Assembly: GCA_905479985.1 (NCBI GenBank)
Contig: CAJQOM010000011.1
Coordinates: 17,115-81,114, forward strand
Origin: an uncultured Gammaproteobacteria bacterium
GTDB lineage: Bacteria > Pseudomonadota > Gammaproteobacteria > Nitrosococcales > Methylophagaceae
DNA: 64,000 bases
Reading direction: 5' to 3'
The notes under the pieces are model-generated. The model worked only from the letters and a program-made list of their open reading frames with translations. It made no database searches and was not told where the DNA came from. Position 1 is the first letter of the stretch. Each line of letters opens with the position of its first letter. This document shows positions 17,485-27,081 of the stretch, in pieces. The position numbers and the translations under genes are program-made.

Positions 17485-18512
17485 CGTGTTTTCCGAATGA
17501 TAAACATGGCATCACCGTAACTAAAGAAACGGTATTGCTGTTCAACCGCATGTTGGTATGCGTGCAAAATATTGTCTCTTCCCGCAAATGCTGACACCAG
17601 CATTAATAGGGTTGATTCTGATAAATGAAAGTTGGTTATCATCGCATCAACTTGCTTAAAGTCATAGCCAGGATAGATAAAAATATCCGTTTCGCCTTCA
17701 AAAGGTGCAATCTGGCCTGATTGCGATGCACTTTCTAATGCTCTGACGCTGGTTGTGCCGACGGCAATCACCCTGCCGCCTCTGGCTTTGGTATCGCGAA
17801 GTTGTTGGCATACTTGTTCTGATACTTCGATCCGTTCTGAATGCATTTGATGGGTTTTTATGTCATCTACCCGTACCGGTTGAAATGTACCCGCGCCTAC
17901 GTGCAGTGTGACTTCAGCGGTTTCAATGCCTAACTCTGCCAGCGTATCCAGCATCGCGTGGTCAAAATGTAAACCCGCTGTGGGTGCTGCAACGGCACCT
18001 GTGTGCTGGGCATAGACAGTCTGATAGCGATCGGCATCACTTTGTGCCACCTCTCTTTCTATATAAGGTGGCAATGGCAAACGGCCGTGTTGCTCTAATA
18101 GGCTAGTCACCGATTCCTCATGATGAAAAACCAATTCAAACAAAGCGTCTTGCCGGCCAAGGACTTCGGCATCTAGCTTTTCTTCTAGCCTTAAATGTCG
18201 ACCGGCACCGGGTGATTTACTACTGCGAATATGGGCCAATACGCGATGCTCATCTAGCACACGCTCAACCAGCACCTCGACTTTGCCGCCGCTGTCTTTA
18301 TGGCCTAATAAGCGTGCTGGGATGACCTTGGTATTATTAAACACCAATAAATCATTTGGCTCTAATAACGACGTTAAGTCGGCAAATTGTTGGTCTTGTA
18401 ACTCACCCGTTTCGCCATGCAATGTCAATAAACGGCTAGCCGTTCTATCTGGCATAGGGAATTGAGCAATTAGGTTAGTAGGACAATCAAATTTAAAATC
18501 AGTTAATTTCAT
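17481..18512 (-). CDS. queA: S-adenosylmethionine:tRNA ribosyltransferase-isomerase
   Basis: Queuosine pathway enzyme of 343 residues that transfers and isomerises the ribosyl group of SAM onto preQ1-tRNA to give epoxyqueuosine. Family hallmarks are [12 protein letters not shown] near the N-terminus, [13 protein letters not shown] in the middle, and [23 protein letters not shown] near the C-terminus. It is the first gene of the queA-trmJ-cysE run. The usual partner tgt is not adjacent. Confidence 0.98.
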   Translation of the reverse strand: MKLTDFKFDCPTNLIAQFPMPDRTASRLLTLHGETGELQDQQFADLTSLLEPNDLLVFNNTKVIPARLLGHKDSGGKVEVLVERVLDEHRVLAHIRSSKSPGAGRHLRLEEKLDAEVLGRQDALFELVFHHEESVTSLLEQHGRLPLPPYIEREVAQSDADRYQTVYAQHTGAVAAPTAGLHFDHAMLDTLAELGIETAEVTLHVGAGTFQPVRVDDIKTHQMHSERIEVSEQVCQQLRDTKARGGRVIAVGTTSVRALESASQSGQIAPFEGETDIFIYPGYDFKQVDAMITNFHLSESTLLMLVSAFAGRDNILHAYQHAVEQQYRFFSYGDAMFIIRKTR

Positions 18513-18620
18513 CCATTGATCATAACAAACTGGCCTGTTTTTTCATTGCTTTACGGTTATTTTTATTTTAGGCATAAAGTCTAAAAGTCATCTAGGCTAA
18601 GGCTTCCCATAAAATAAGAC

Positions 18621-18649
18621 TTCCCTAAAGGACTTTCAATCGCTATAAT
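18621..18649 (+). promoter_or_regulatory. Probable sigma-70 promoter of tRNA-Leu
   Basis: A perfect TATAAT (18644-18649) lies 17 bp downstream of a weak -35-like TTCCCT (18621-18626). The tRNA 5' end follows 17 bp after the -10. Confidence 0.6.
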
Positions 18650-18665
18650 CCCTAGCCTGAATATT

Positions 18666-18750
18666 GCCGGGGTGGCGGAACTGGTAGACGCGCCGGATTC
18701 AAAATCCGGTTTCTTCGGAAGTGTCGGTTCGATTCCGACCCTCGGTACCA
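18666..18750 (+). tRNA. tRNA-Leu (anticodon CAA)
   Basis: An 85-nt type II tRNA that reads UUG. The acceptor stem GCCGGGG pairs with CCTCGGT allowing two wobbles, the D arm contains GGTAGAC, and the anticodon stem CCGGA/TCCGG encloses the loop TTCAAAA with CAA at 18700-18702. A variable arm and a T arm containing GGTTCGATTCC follow. The 3' ACCA is encoded. Confidence 0.97.
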
Positions 18751-18778
18751 TATTCAGTGTTTAAGCTACTTTCTAGGC

Positions 18779-19813
18779 TTATTTCAACTTCCAAGCAATC
18801 GACAATGAGCCGTATTGGGTTAAGTCTTCCAGCTCTTCTTCTGATCGGGTATCCAGAATATTGGCATCACTCAATGCTAATGTGATCGAAAACCTCTGCC
18901 AGGAATAGGCTAGGCCCGCTGTTACGCCTAACCGTTCGTGATCATAATCAATCGACCGGCTGTCTCGATAGGTATTACCATCGGTATAAATTTGGTTGAA
19001 GGTATAACCTGCGGTCACTCCTGCATAAACATACCAACCATTATCGATTGCGACGGGATTTGTGGTTCGTGAATTATTGAGCAATGCACTGGCATAAGAG
19101 CGGTTTAAGCCTCTGCCGTAGCGTACCACCATGCCTGTTTCAGCATAACTGGACAAGGTCCCCAGTCCTGCTTCGCTACTTAGCAATAGATCATAATGCT
19201 GATTGTCTGATACCCAAGTTCGCCATAATCGTCCACGGCTGAATTGAAAGACAAACTCATTCTTTAATTGTGTGTCCCATCCTTTAGGATCATCTGAGCC
19301 AATCAATTTATGTACTGTCTTTTGGGCTGCTTTAGCACCAGTGGCAGGACCGATAATGCCAAAGGTTGAGGCGAGTTTATCGGCATGTTCATCATCAATT
19401 GCCAAGTAAGTGGTGCTAAAAAAAAGTAAACCAGAATAAGGCAGTTGATTTTCTGCGGGGACTTCGACGGTAATGTCATCAGGCGTCATCATCACTTGCC
19501 CTACACTGTAGGCATTAACGGCTGCATTGACGCTTTTTTCTGGCAACGACCACAGTAGTGGCCAAACAAAATGACTGGGGGCCGGTTGGTGTTCGGCGAT
19601 ACCCGTGTCATAAGCGGAAATAAAAACACCGTTGGTATAGCCGTTGTCATTGCCTAAGAAGAGATCGTTGTCTAGTGTGCCTGACACCCAATCCATATCC
19701 CAATCCCAGCTTGAATCCGTTTCGGCATGGCTGGTGTTCATGCTCAATGCCATTAGCATTAATACACTATATTGATATGCTTTCATCTTGGCATTCATCT
19801 TAACTTGGTTCAT
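18779..19813 (-). CDS. LpxR-like lipid A deacylase family (DUF2219) outer-membrane protein
   Basis: Predicted outer-membrane beta-barrel of 344 residues. A signal peptide (VLMLMALSMNTSHA) precedes the family motif TLDNDLFLGNDNGYTNGVF, and the C-terminus alternates in beta-strand fashion to a final Trp-Lys-Leu-Lys. LpxR removes the 3'-acyloxyacyl chain of lipid A, altering envelope charge and immune recognition; other DUF2219 members have unknown function. The ATG at 19813 has AGGA immediately adjacent, so a start at 19798 or 19786 is also possible. It is isolated between the tRNA and the divergent pilU genes. Confidence 0.8.
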   Translation of the reverse strand: MNQVKMNAKMKAYQYSVLMLMALSMNTSHAETDSSWDWDMDWVSGTLDNDLFLGNDNGYTNGVFISAYDTGIAEHQPAPSHFVWPLLWSLPEKSVNAAVNAYSVGQVMMTPDDITVEVPAENQLPYSGLLFFSTTYLAIDDEHADKLASTFGIIGPATGAKAAQKTVHKLIGSDDPKGWDTQLKNEFVFQFSRGRLWRTWVSDNQHYDLLLSSEAGLGTLSSYAETGMVVRYGRGLNRSYASALLNNSRTTNPVAIDNGWYVYAGVTAGYTFNQIYTDGNTYRDSRSIDYDHERLGVTAGLAYSWQRFSITLALSDANILDTRSEEELEDLTQYGSLSIAWKLK

Positions 19814-20031
19814 TCCTTCATTTGATGTGGGCTGATCATATCATCACCCTACTGACAGATTTAATGAACTGAAGTTTACTTCTCATTTTCAATCTTTAAC
19901 CATGGTTATGGAAAGAGTGACCTTCTTCACTTAAAAATCAGCTATTTCGTGACATTATGCGTTGCTATAAATCAAATAAAACCAGTTTAGCTAGATTCTG
20001 CACCCGCTAAACCAACTTTTGAGGCAATACG

Positions 20032-21243
20032 ATGGAAAGAAATGAAGCAATGTCCTTGGTAGTGAAGCTACTCAGTATGATGTTAGAACAAGATGGTTCT
20101 GATTTGTTTATCACGTCTGGTTTCCCACCTGCTATCAAAATAAAAGGTGTGATGACGCCGTTATCACAACATCCTCTCTCTGCAGAGGATGCCCAATCTA
20201 TCACGCAGTCTGTGATGAATGACAAACAGCTTAAGCAATTTGAAGAAACCAAAGAATGTAATTTTGCGATTGCCCCTGCGGGTTTATGCCGCTTCCGTGT
20301 CAATGCCTATGTTCAACAAGGGATGTTGGGCTTGGTCATTCGGGTTATTGCATCTGAAATTCCCACGATTGATAAATTAGGTTTACCCCCTATTCTAAAA
20401 GACATCATCATGACTCAAAATGGTCTGGTAGTGATGGTCGGTGGTACGGGCTCAGGTAAATCGACTTCAATGGCGGCAATGCTTGATCACCGAAATGAAC
20501 ATAGCTTTGGTCATATCATTACGGTTGAAGATCCGATTGAGTATGTTCATCCCCATAAAAATTGCGTCATTATGCAACGTGAAGTGGGTGTTGATACCGA
20601 TGGTTGGGAAGAGGCATTACACAATACATTACGACAAGCACCTGATGTGATTGTGTTGGGTGAGATTCGAGATAAGAAAATCATGGATTTTGGTGTTGAG
20701 TTTGCTCAAACCGGTCATTTAGCCTTGGCAACGCTCCACGCCAATAATGCTAACCAAGCCATTGATCGTATCTTGGGCTTTTTTCCATCAGATAAACAAA
20801 TTAAGTTGATGCAAGATTTATCACTTAATCTACGGGCCATTATCTCGCAGCGGTTAATTAAAACCTTAGATGGTGGCCGTGTGGCTGCAATCGAGATTTT
20901 AATCAATACGCCCCTTATTGCTGATTTGATTTCTAAAGGCGATGTGTTTGGCGTTAAAGAAGTCATGACGCGCTCACGCGAGCTGGGGATGCAAACGTTT
21001 GATCAAGCGGTTTTTGATCTCTACCAACAAGGCAGAATCAGTTACGACGAAGCGTTAAGAAACGCAGATTCAGTCAATGAAGTTCGACTAAAGATCAAAT
21101 TGGCAAAAGAAAATAACGGCGAAGATGTCAGTGATGATTTCAGCCCGGGCTTACAAGTTGATGCTGATCCTCAAACTACCGTTCAGCAACAACGTTCAAG
21201 CGCTGCTTCCGTCAGCGCGGGTCTAGCACTATTGGCCGACTGA
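20032..21243 (+). CDS. pilU: PilU-like type IV pilus retraction ATPase
   Basis: Hexameric secretion-type ATPase of 403 residues that assists PilT in pilus retraction at the inner-membrane base. The PAS-like N-domain contains DGSDLFITSGFPPAIKIKG, Walker A GGTGSGKST is near residues 137-145, and the Asp box ITVEDPIEYVH and His box TGHLALATLHANNANQA follow. The C-terminal extension after GMQTFDQAVFDLYQQGRISYDEAL is PilU-like rather than PilT-like. pilT itself is not in the window. A paralogue begins 67 bp downstream. Confidence 0.9.
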   Translation: MERNEAMSLVVKLLSMMLEQDGSDLFITSGFPPAIKIKGVMTPLSQHPLSAEDAQSITQSVMNDKQLKQFEETKECNFAIAPAGLCRFRVNAYVQQGMLGLVIRVIASEIPTIDKLGLPPILKDIIMTQNGLVVMVGGTGSGKSTSMAAMLDHRNEHSFGHIITVEDPIEYVHPHKNCVIMQREVGVDTDGWEEALHNTLRQAPDVIVLGEIRDKKIMDFGVEFAQTGHLALATLHANNANQAIDRILGFFPSDKQIKLMQDLSLNLRAIISQRLIKTLDGGRVAAIEILINTPLIADLISKGDVFGVKEVMTRSRELGMQTFDQAVFDLYQQGRISYDEALRNADSVNEVRLKIKLAKENNGEDVSDDFSPGLQVDADPQTTVQQQRSSAASVSAGLALLAD

Positions 21244-21310
21244 CGATTAACCCTGACTTAATGAACTTCAATCGTTTCAGACGATACCCGACTTTAATAC
21301 AAGCGAGAAC

Positions 21311-22744
21311 ATGATGGATATCAGCCCTTACGTAAGACTTATGCTAGAAAAAAAGGCCGAACATTTAATCTTCGATGCTGGGAAAGCGCCCCGTGTTTTG
21401 CTAGATGGCCAAGAGCGCGCTGTCGGTCAGCAAGACATAACCAGCGAGATGCTGTCCGTTATTTTTGATGAAATTACAACCGATACGCAAAAACTACAAT
21501 TCTCAATTAATAAGAAAATTCGCTTTATCGCTTCTTTATTAGGCGGCACCAATCTTATTACTGAAATTACCGAAACACCGGAGCAACAATTACACGTTTT
21601 AATCACCCAAGATCAGCGTGAAAACACGCTGAGAACGGAAATTCCTACTGACATTAACGTTTTAGGCGCTGCCCCTTCTGAAACGCTTAATATTATGCCC
21701 TATCTCAGCAAACTCGTTGAAATAGACGGCTCTGACTTATTCATTAGTTCGGGCTCTGCCGTTAAGGCCAAAATCCATGGCACCGCTGTAGACTTAGATA
21801 GCTATTTACTCACGCCAGAACTCAGTCAATCTGCTGCTTATGGCATTATGTCTGAAGATCAAGTTATTGAATTCGAGACTAATAAAGACATCGATTTTGC
21901 GATTAGTTTGCCAGATAATAGTGCTCGATTCCGGGTTAATGTATTCTATCAACGCCATACTATCGGTATTGTGCTTCGCTTAATTCCAACTACTATTCCA
22001 ACGGCAGAATCACTCGAGTTGCCAGAAGTGCTATTAGACTTAGTGATGGCCAAACGGGGTTTATTATTGATGGTTGGCGGTACCGGTTCAGGTAAATCAA
22101 CCACTATGGCAGCGATGATCAATCATCGTAATCATCACGCTGCGGGCCATATCCTAACAATTGAAGATCCCGTTGAGTTCTCACATCCTAATATCAAATC
22201 GATTGTGAACCAGCGAGAGATTGGTATCGACACCACCTCTTATGCTCGCGCTTTAAGAGCCAGTTTACGTGAAGCACCTGATGTTATCCTTATTGGTGAG
22301 ATTCGTGATCGTGAAACAATGGAAGCAGCGCTAGAGCTGTCTAATACTGGGCACCTTTGTATTTCAACATTACATGCTAATAATGCAAACCAAGCGATGG
22401 AACGTATTATCAATATGTTCCCGCAAGCACAGCATAAGCAGTTATTCATGGACTTGTCAGCCAACTTAGGCGCGGTTATTTCTCAACGTCTAATTCCTGA
22501 TAATAAAGGTAAACGCTGTGCTGCAATTGAGGTCCTATTGAGTACGCCTCATATTGCAAACTTAATCTTAAAAGGTGAATTAAGCACAATTAAAGAAGCG
22601 ATGAATAATAGTGGTACGAAAGGTATGGTCACATTCGATGAAGCATTACTATCCTTATATAGAGATAACCGCATCTCATTAGAAGAGGCGTTACGTAATG
22701 CCGATTCACGTAATGACTTAGAAGCCAAAATTAATTTCGGTTAA
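21311..22744 (+). CDS. PilU/PilT-family ATPase with duplicated N-terminal domain
   Basis: Secretion-type ATPase of 477 residues, about 90-100 longer than PilU. Residues ~127 onward form a normal PilU-like protein: DGSDLFISSGSAVKAKIHG, Walker A GGTGSGKST near 256-264, ILTIEDPVEFSHP, TGHLCISTLHANNANQA. Residues 6-76 align without gaps to residues 130-200 of the same protein (18 of 71 identical by my count, including the PY start and the end pattern F..NK.I.F..SL). The N-terminal PAS-like domain is therefore duplicated and the outer copy has diverged. It is likely cotranscribed with pilU. It could tune pilus retraction or be a regulatory subunit. Confidence 0.88.
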   Translation: MMDISPYVRLMLEKKAEHLIFDAGKAPRVLLDGQERAVGQQDITSEMLSVIFDEITTDTQKLQFSINKKIRFIASLLGGTNLITEITETPEQQLHVLITQDQRENTLRTEIPTDINVLGAAPSETLNIMPYLSKLVEIDGSDLFISSGSAVKAKIHGTAVDLDSYLLTPELSQSAAYGIMSEDQVIEFETNKDIDFAISLPDNSARFRVNVFYQRHTIGIVLRLIPTTIPTAESLELPEVLLDLVMAKRGLLLMVGGTGSGKSTTMAAMINHRNHHAAGHILTIEDPVEFSHPNIKSIVNQREIGIDTTSYARALRASLREAPDVILIGEIRDRETMEAALELSNTGHLCISTLHANNANQAMERIINMFPQAQHKQLFMDLSANLGAVISQRLIPDNKGKRCAAIEVLLSTPHIANLILKGELSTIKEAMNNSGTKGMVTFDEALLSLYRDNRISLEEALRNADSRNDLEAKINFG

Positions 22745-22762
22745 CACTTTATTCACGTCGGT

Positions 22763-22822
22763 CATGCTAACGGCCACTGTACCTGTTTGTGCCTGAGCTT
22801 ATTTTAAGCAACTTTTAGCATG
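22763..22822. repeat. Nested inverted repeats downstream of the PilU pair
   Basis: CATGCTAA (22763-22770) is the exact reverse complement of TTAGCATG (22815-22822). A smaller hairpin, GCTTA/TAAGC with a 3-nt loop, lies inside at 22797-22809. There is no strong T-run, so a terminator role is uncertain. Confidence 0.35.
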
Positions 22823-23016
22823 GCTTACATATGAAGGCATATATCACATCCGAACTATTTCGCACTGCGACTGTATGTCAAAATATCATTTAATACCGCT
22901 ATTTTTCGTCAAGGCTCTGTATTCAGCTTTTTTCGACCAAAAAGGCTCGCCAAATCGCTTTATAGCTGGTATCTTTTAGTCATCACTTTGTCATATTTGT
23001 ATAAGACAGTATTTTT

Positions 23017-23187
23017 ATGGAAAAAATAGAAAAATTTATTATTGGTCTGCTATTTCAGAGCATTACGGCTTTCTCTATTTTTTTAGCTGCCCTTAATCAT
23101 TTATGCCATTTTGAGCTCTTAAAAAGTCTTGGTGCGATCTGCATTTTAAAAACCAAACGAAATCGTCTGGCTGATCCGCTAAACTAA
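23017..23187 (+). CDS. Possible small membrane protein (56 aa) in the pilU-ppsA gap
   Basis: An ATG-started frame with a Lys-rich start, one hydrophobic stretch (FIIGLLFQSITAFSIFLAAL, residues 7-26) and a basic tail (LKTKRNR). No convincing ribosome-binding site precedes it, so it may not be translated. It lies in the 619-bp gap at 22745-23363. The rest of that gap shows only the nested inverted repeats and, at 23311-23324, a short AAGTG/CACTT hairpin upstream of ppsA. Confidence 0.25.
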   Translation: MEKIEKFIIGLLFQSITAFSIFLAALNHLCHFELLKSLGAICILKTKRNRLADPLN

Positions 23188-23363
23188 ACTTTAAAATTTA
23201 TACTGAGAAGCTGTTTAATCTGTGTGTCTTAATGTTGAAAACCTCACTGTTCTCTCCCGCTTTCGTTGTCTATCGAAAACTCAGCACTGTGTCATCAATA
23301 TTGTTCAGATAAGTGTAACCACTTCTTTTATTAATCCAATTAGATATAACTAGGGGTATTTAA

Positions 23364-25775
23364 ATGAGCTATAAATATATTCGCTTTTTTGCTGATGTTG
23401 GCATTGAAGATGTTGATATTGTCGGTGGTAAGAACGCATCTTTGGGTGAAATGTACAGTGAACTGAGTCGTGAAGGAGTCAATGTTCCTAATGGCTTTGC
23501 AACAACCGCCGAGGCTTATCGCGAATTCCTCCAGCATAATGACTTGGTCGGTCCGATTACGGCTGCATTGGATTCGTTAGACGTTGAGGATACCAAAGCT
23601 TTAGCAAAAACAGGGGAACATATCCGTACCTTAATCAATCAAGGTGCGATGCCAGATGCTATTGTTAGTGAAATTGAACAAGCTTATAGCCAATTAGAAA
23701 CTGAATACGGCCGTAATGTTGATGTTGCAGTACGTAGTTCGGCCACTGCTGAAGATTTACCTGATGCCTCTTTCGCAGGTCAACAAGAGTCTCATCTTAA
23801 TATCACGGGTACAGCACAATTAATTAACAGCTGTCGCCAAATTTTTGCTTCATTATTCACCAATCGCGCTATTTCTTATCGCGTCCATCAGGGCTTTGAC
23901 CATATGAGCGTTGCCTTAGCTATCGCTGTGCAGAAAATGGTACGTTCTGATAAAGCATCTTCGGGTGTGATGTTCTCAATTGACACTGAAAGTGGCTTCC
24001 GTGACATTGTCTTTATTACAGGCGCCTATGGTTTAGGTGAAAATGTTGTTCAGGGTGCCGTTAACCCTGATGAGTTTTATGTCTTCAAGCCGACATTGGG
24101 TACAAAGTATCAGCCAATCATTAAACACAACCTGGGCAGTAAAGCCTTAAGAATGATTTACGCCGAAACTGATTCGGTGATAGGTGATACGGGTGCAGTC
24201 ATTAATACGCCAGTTCCTGTTGAGATGCAGGAACAATTCTGTATTAATGATGATGAAGTCCTTGAGCTAGCTAAAACAGCCGTCATTATCGAGAAACATT
24301 ATTCGAAAAAAGCTGGCAAACCAATGCCAATGGATATTGAGTGGGCTAAAGATGGCGACAGTGGTGAATTATTTGTTGTACAAGCTCGCCCTGAAACGGT
24401 TGAGTCTGGTAAGTCTTTACAAGCCTTAGAAAATCATGTTCTCGAGCAGAAAGGCAAAGTCATCATCGAGGGTAAAAGCGTCGGCAGTAAAGTTGCCAGC
24501 GGTAAAGCACGCGTCATACTTAAAACAAGTCAAATGGCAGACTTAAAGCCAGGCGAAATATTAGTGACTGACATAACGGATCCTGATTGGGAACCCGTTA
24601 TGAAAATTGCAGGCGCTATTGTTACCAACCGAGGTGGTCGAACTTGTCATGCTGCCATTATTGCCCGTGAATTAGGTATCGCGGCTATTGTCAGTACCAA
24701 TACGGCAACTAAAGTCATTAAGACGGGTGATATTGTCACGGTAAGTTGTGCTGAGGGTGATACAGGTACTGTTTACCAAGGCGCCCTACCTCATCACGTC
24801 CAAAACATTGATATTTCAACCATTCCTGTACCGAAAAACACAGGCATAATGCTGAACCTTGCTAACCCCGAAATTGCATTTAAGACAAGTAACCTGCCAA
24901 ATTCTGGTGTTGGTTTAGCTCGAATGGAATTCATTATCAATAATAGTATCGGCGTACACCCTAATGCTTTAATTGATTATGATGACCTTACTAAAACGCT
25001 ACAAAAGAAAATTGCCCCAAGAATGGCTGGCTATCCTAACCCGATTTCATTCTATGTGCATAAATTGGCTGAAGGCATTGCCACTATTGCTTCAGCGTTT
25101 TACCCTAAACCGGTTATTGTACGTCTGAGCGATTTCAAATCAAATGAGTATGCTAATTTAATTGGTGGTCCCCTCTACGAACCTGAAGAAGAAAACCCAA
25201 TGTTGGGGTTCCGTGGCGCCACGCGTTATTTAAGTGAATCATTCAGTGAAGCATTCGCACTGGAGTGTAATGCGCTACGTATCGCACGTACGACAATGGG
25301 CTTAGATAATATTACGGTAATGATACCGTTTGCTCGTACCGTTGCTGAAACAAAACAAGTTATTGATTTAATGGCGTCACATGGCTTAGTTCGCGGCAAA
25401 AGAGGGCTTAAAATTTATCTCATGTGTGAACTTCCCGCTAACGTCATCTTGGCTGACCAATTCCTTGAGCTTGTTGATGGTTTCTCTATTGGTTCTAATG
25501 ACCTAACGCAACTCACGCTTGGTGCAGATAGGGATTCTAGCTTACTCGGGCATTATGATGAACGTAATGAAGCCGTCCTTAAAATGATAGAAATGGCCAT
25601 AGCTGCATGTAAAAAAGCGGGCAAATATGTTGGTATTTGTGGACAAGCACCATCTGATTTCCCAGAAATTACAAAGTTCTTAGTTGAACAAGGTGTTAGT
25701 ACGGTCTCTGTTAATCCTGATAGTGTCGTTGAAATGGCACATGTTATTGACGAAATGGAGGGTAAGTTGACTTAG
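23364..25775 (+). CDS. ppsA: Phosphoenolpyruvate synthase
   Basis: Gluconeogenic enzyme of 803 residues converting pyruvate and ATP to PEP, AMP and Pi. The N-terminal ATP-grasp domain begins VGGKNASLGEMYSELS. The swivelling domain carries the phosphohistidine in GGRTCHAAIIARELGI near residue 428. The C-terminal PEP/pyruvate TIM barrel includes FSIGSNDLTQLTLGADRDS and the active-site Cys in VGICGQAPSD. AGGGG lies 9 bp before the ATG. The family regulator PpsR is not adjacent. A strong terminator follows. Confidence 0.97.
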   Translation: MSYKYIRFFADVGIEDVDIVGGKNASLGEMYSELSREGVNVPNGFATTAEAYREFLQHNDLVGPITAALDSLDVEDTKALAKTGEHIRTLINQGAMPDAIVSEIEQAYSQLETEYGRNVDVAVRSSATAEDLPDASFAGQQESHLNITGTAQLINSCRQIFASLFTNRAISYRVHQGFDHMSVALAIAVQKMVRSDKASSGVMFSIDTESGFRDIVFITGAYGLGENVVQGAVNPDEFYVFKPTLGTKYQPIIKHNLGSKALRMIYAETDSVIGDTGAVINTPVPVEMQEQFCINDDEVLELAKTAVIIEKHYSKKAGKPMPMDIEWAKDGDSGELFVVQARPETVESGKSLQALENHVLEQKGKVIIEGKSVGSKVASGKARVILKTSQMADLKPGEILVTDITDPDWEPVMKIAGAIVTNRGGRTCHAAIIARELGIAAIVSTNTATKVIKTGDIVTVSCAEGDTGTVYQGALPHHVQNIDISTIPVPKNTGIMLNLANPEIAFKTSNLPNSGVGLARMEFIINNSIGVHPNALIDYDDLTKTLQKKIAPRMAGYPNPISFYVHKLAEGIATIASAFYPKPVIVRLSDFKSNEYANLIGGPLYEPEEENPMLGFRGATRYLSESFSEAFALECNALRIARTTMGLDNITVMIPFARTVAETKQVIDLMASHGLVRGKRGLKIYLMCELPANVILADQFLELVDGFSIGSNDLTQLTLGADRDSSLLGHYDERNEAVLKMIEMAIAACKKAGKYVGICGQAPSDFPEITKFLVEQGVSTVSVNPDSVVEMAHVIDEMEGKLT

Positions 25776-25800
25776 ACGTCATACTCTTTCCGCTGTAAAC

Positions 25801-25834
25801 AAAAAAGCCGTGATTCATTTCACGGCTTTTTTTT
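25801..25834 (+). terminator. Rho-independent terminator after ppsA
   Basis: AAAAAAGCCGTGA pairs with TCACGGCTTTTTT around a short loop and ends in eight T residues. It lies 25 bp past the ppsA stop. The A-rich 5' side means it could also work in the other direction. Confidence 0.92.
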
Positions 25835-26137
25835 GCCCTATCTTTTCTTTCTTTAAATAGAGGAAGGCATAAACTCTATCATCGTTTATTAGTTAGATTT
25901 ACACCCTCACAACATTCATGACTGATAGGCACCGAGATAAAATGATCACCCGAACTGTACTCTGCTCGCCCTAATACACGTCCTCTCTAAGTTTACCTCA
26001 ATACTTTCTCATAGCTTACTTAGCTGTCCCTCATACAAAGTAATGCTTCACAGCGTAGATATACTATGGCAACACTACCACCCCCTTCCGGCTCATTAGC
26101 AATGCTACAGTAACAATGGACTTTTCTTTGTCGCATA
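25835..26137. other. Intergenic stretch without a recognisable feature
   Basis: About 300 bases between the two terminators. I see no credible reading frame, RNA gene, repeat or strong promoter. Confidence 0.6.
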
Positions 26138-26176
26138 AAAAAGCCGGAGTGAATAAAATATTCGCCCCGGCCTTTA
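26138..26176 (-). terminator. Rho-independent terminator of the VPLPA-CTERM gene
   Basis: Read on the minus strand, GGCCGGGGCGAATA pairs with TATTCACTCCGGC (one G-T pair and a mismatch), followed by TTTTTT. It lies about 28 bp after the stop of the gene starting at 26812. Confidence 0.85.
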
Positions 26177-26203
26177 AGCTAATTAGACTAGCTTTGTTTT
26201 ACT

Positions 26204-26812
26204 TTATGCTGCTTTATTTTTTCTACGTAACCCTAAGAAACCTAATAACGCGGGTGCAAATAGGAACAATGCAGCTGGAACAGGTACTTGTGAAACCGTC
26301 ACAACACGAATCCAATCACCTGGTTCAGTAACCACCATTCGTAAGTCAAGCATCGCACCTAAAACAGTGTAACCATCACCAGTTAAGATATTGTTTTGTT
26401 CTAATCCTGCTGCATTAAATGGTAGTGAACTACCCGTTGTAAAGTAATCGTTAAATGCAGCCAATAAATCATTACTGTCATCCATTAGACTACCACTTTT
26501 GTTTGACATTACACCGAGAATATCGCCACCAAAAGTCCATTTTTGCGTATCGTCAGCACGTGTGCCGCCCTGTGTATTTAAAAATATAAGGTGACTATCT
26601 ACTTTCATGCCTTTAGCAATTGTGCCGCCATCGACGTTGATAGTACGGCTTAATACAACGCCTTGTTGCTCGTCAAAACCTTGTTGTGCACGGTTCGTAG
26701 GGCTATCCTCTTGAACACTCACTGCAACGATAATATCTGGGCCACTTATGATTGCAGCCTGGGCTTGGAATGACATCAGCAGTGCTGATGCGAATAAGAC
26801 TATTTTTTTCAT
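26204..26812 (-). CDS. VPLPA-CTERM (PEP-CTERM class) exported protein
   Basis: Secreted protein of 202 residues. The signal peptide is MKKIVLFASALLMSFQAQA. The C-terminus has the tripartite sorting signal of exosortase substrates: VPVPAA, then a hydrophobic helix (LFLFAPALLGFLGL), then a basic RRKNK cluster, matching the VPLPA-CTERM variant. The body (residues ~20-170) lacks cysteine and catalytic motifs and is probably extracellular or surface-attached. AAAGGA lies 7 bp before the ATG at 26812. No exosortase gene is in the window. Confidence 0.85.
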   Translation of the reverse strand: MKKIVLFASALLMSFQAQAAIISGPDIIVAVSVQEDSPTNRAQQGFDEQQGVVLSRTINVDGGTIAKGMKVDSHLIFLNTQGGTRADDTQKWTFGGDILGVMSNKSGSLMDDSNDLLAAFNDYFTTGSSLPFNAAGLEQNNILTGDGYTVLGAMLDLRMVVTEPGDWIRVVTVSQVPVPAALFLFAPALLGFLGLRRKNKAA

Positions 26813-27081
26813 GTCATTTTCCTTTATCGAAAAATGCAACCCAGCCATCTTTAAATTAAAATTTTCAAGACCTGTGGCTTTCCGTACTTGGCTCGCACCA
26901 AACTTGGCTTAGTTTATTATTAATTAGGGCTCTGTCGTCATTACAGTTAGCCCGTACTTTGAGAAGATACAGCTAGTTATAATCAAAATCAATTGGACTT
27001 TGGTACTAATTATTTTCTCAATAATGCTAGTTTAACATTTCAATATTGCTAAGCCATCCCCCCTTTTGGGCTAGTCAAGCT

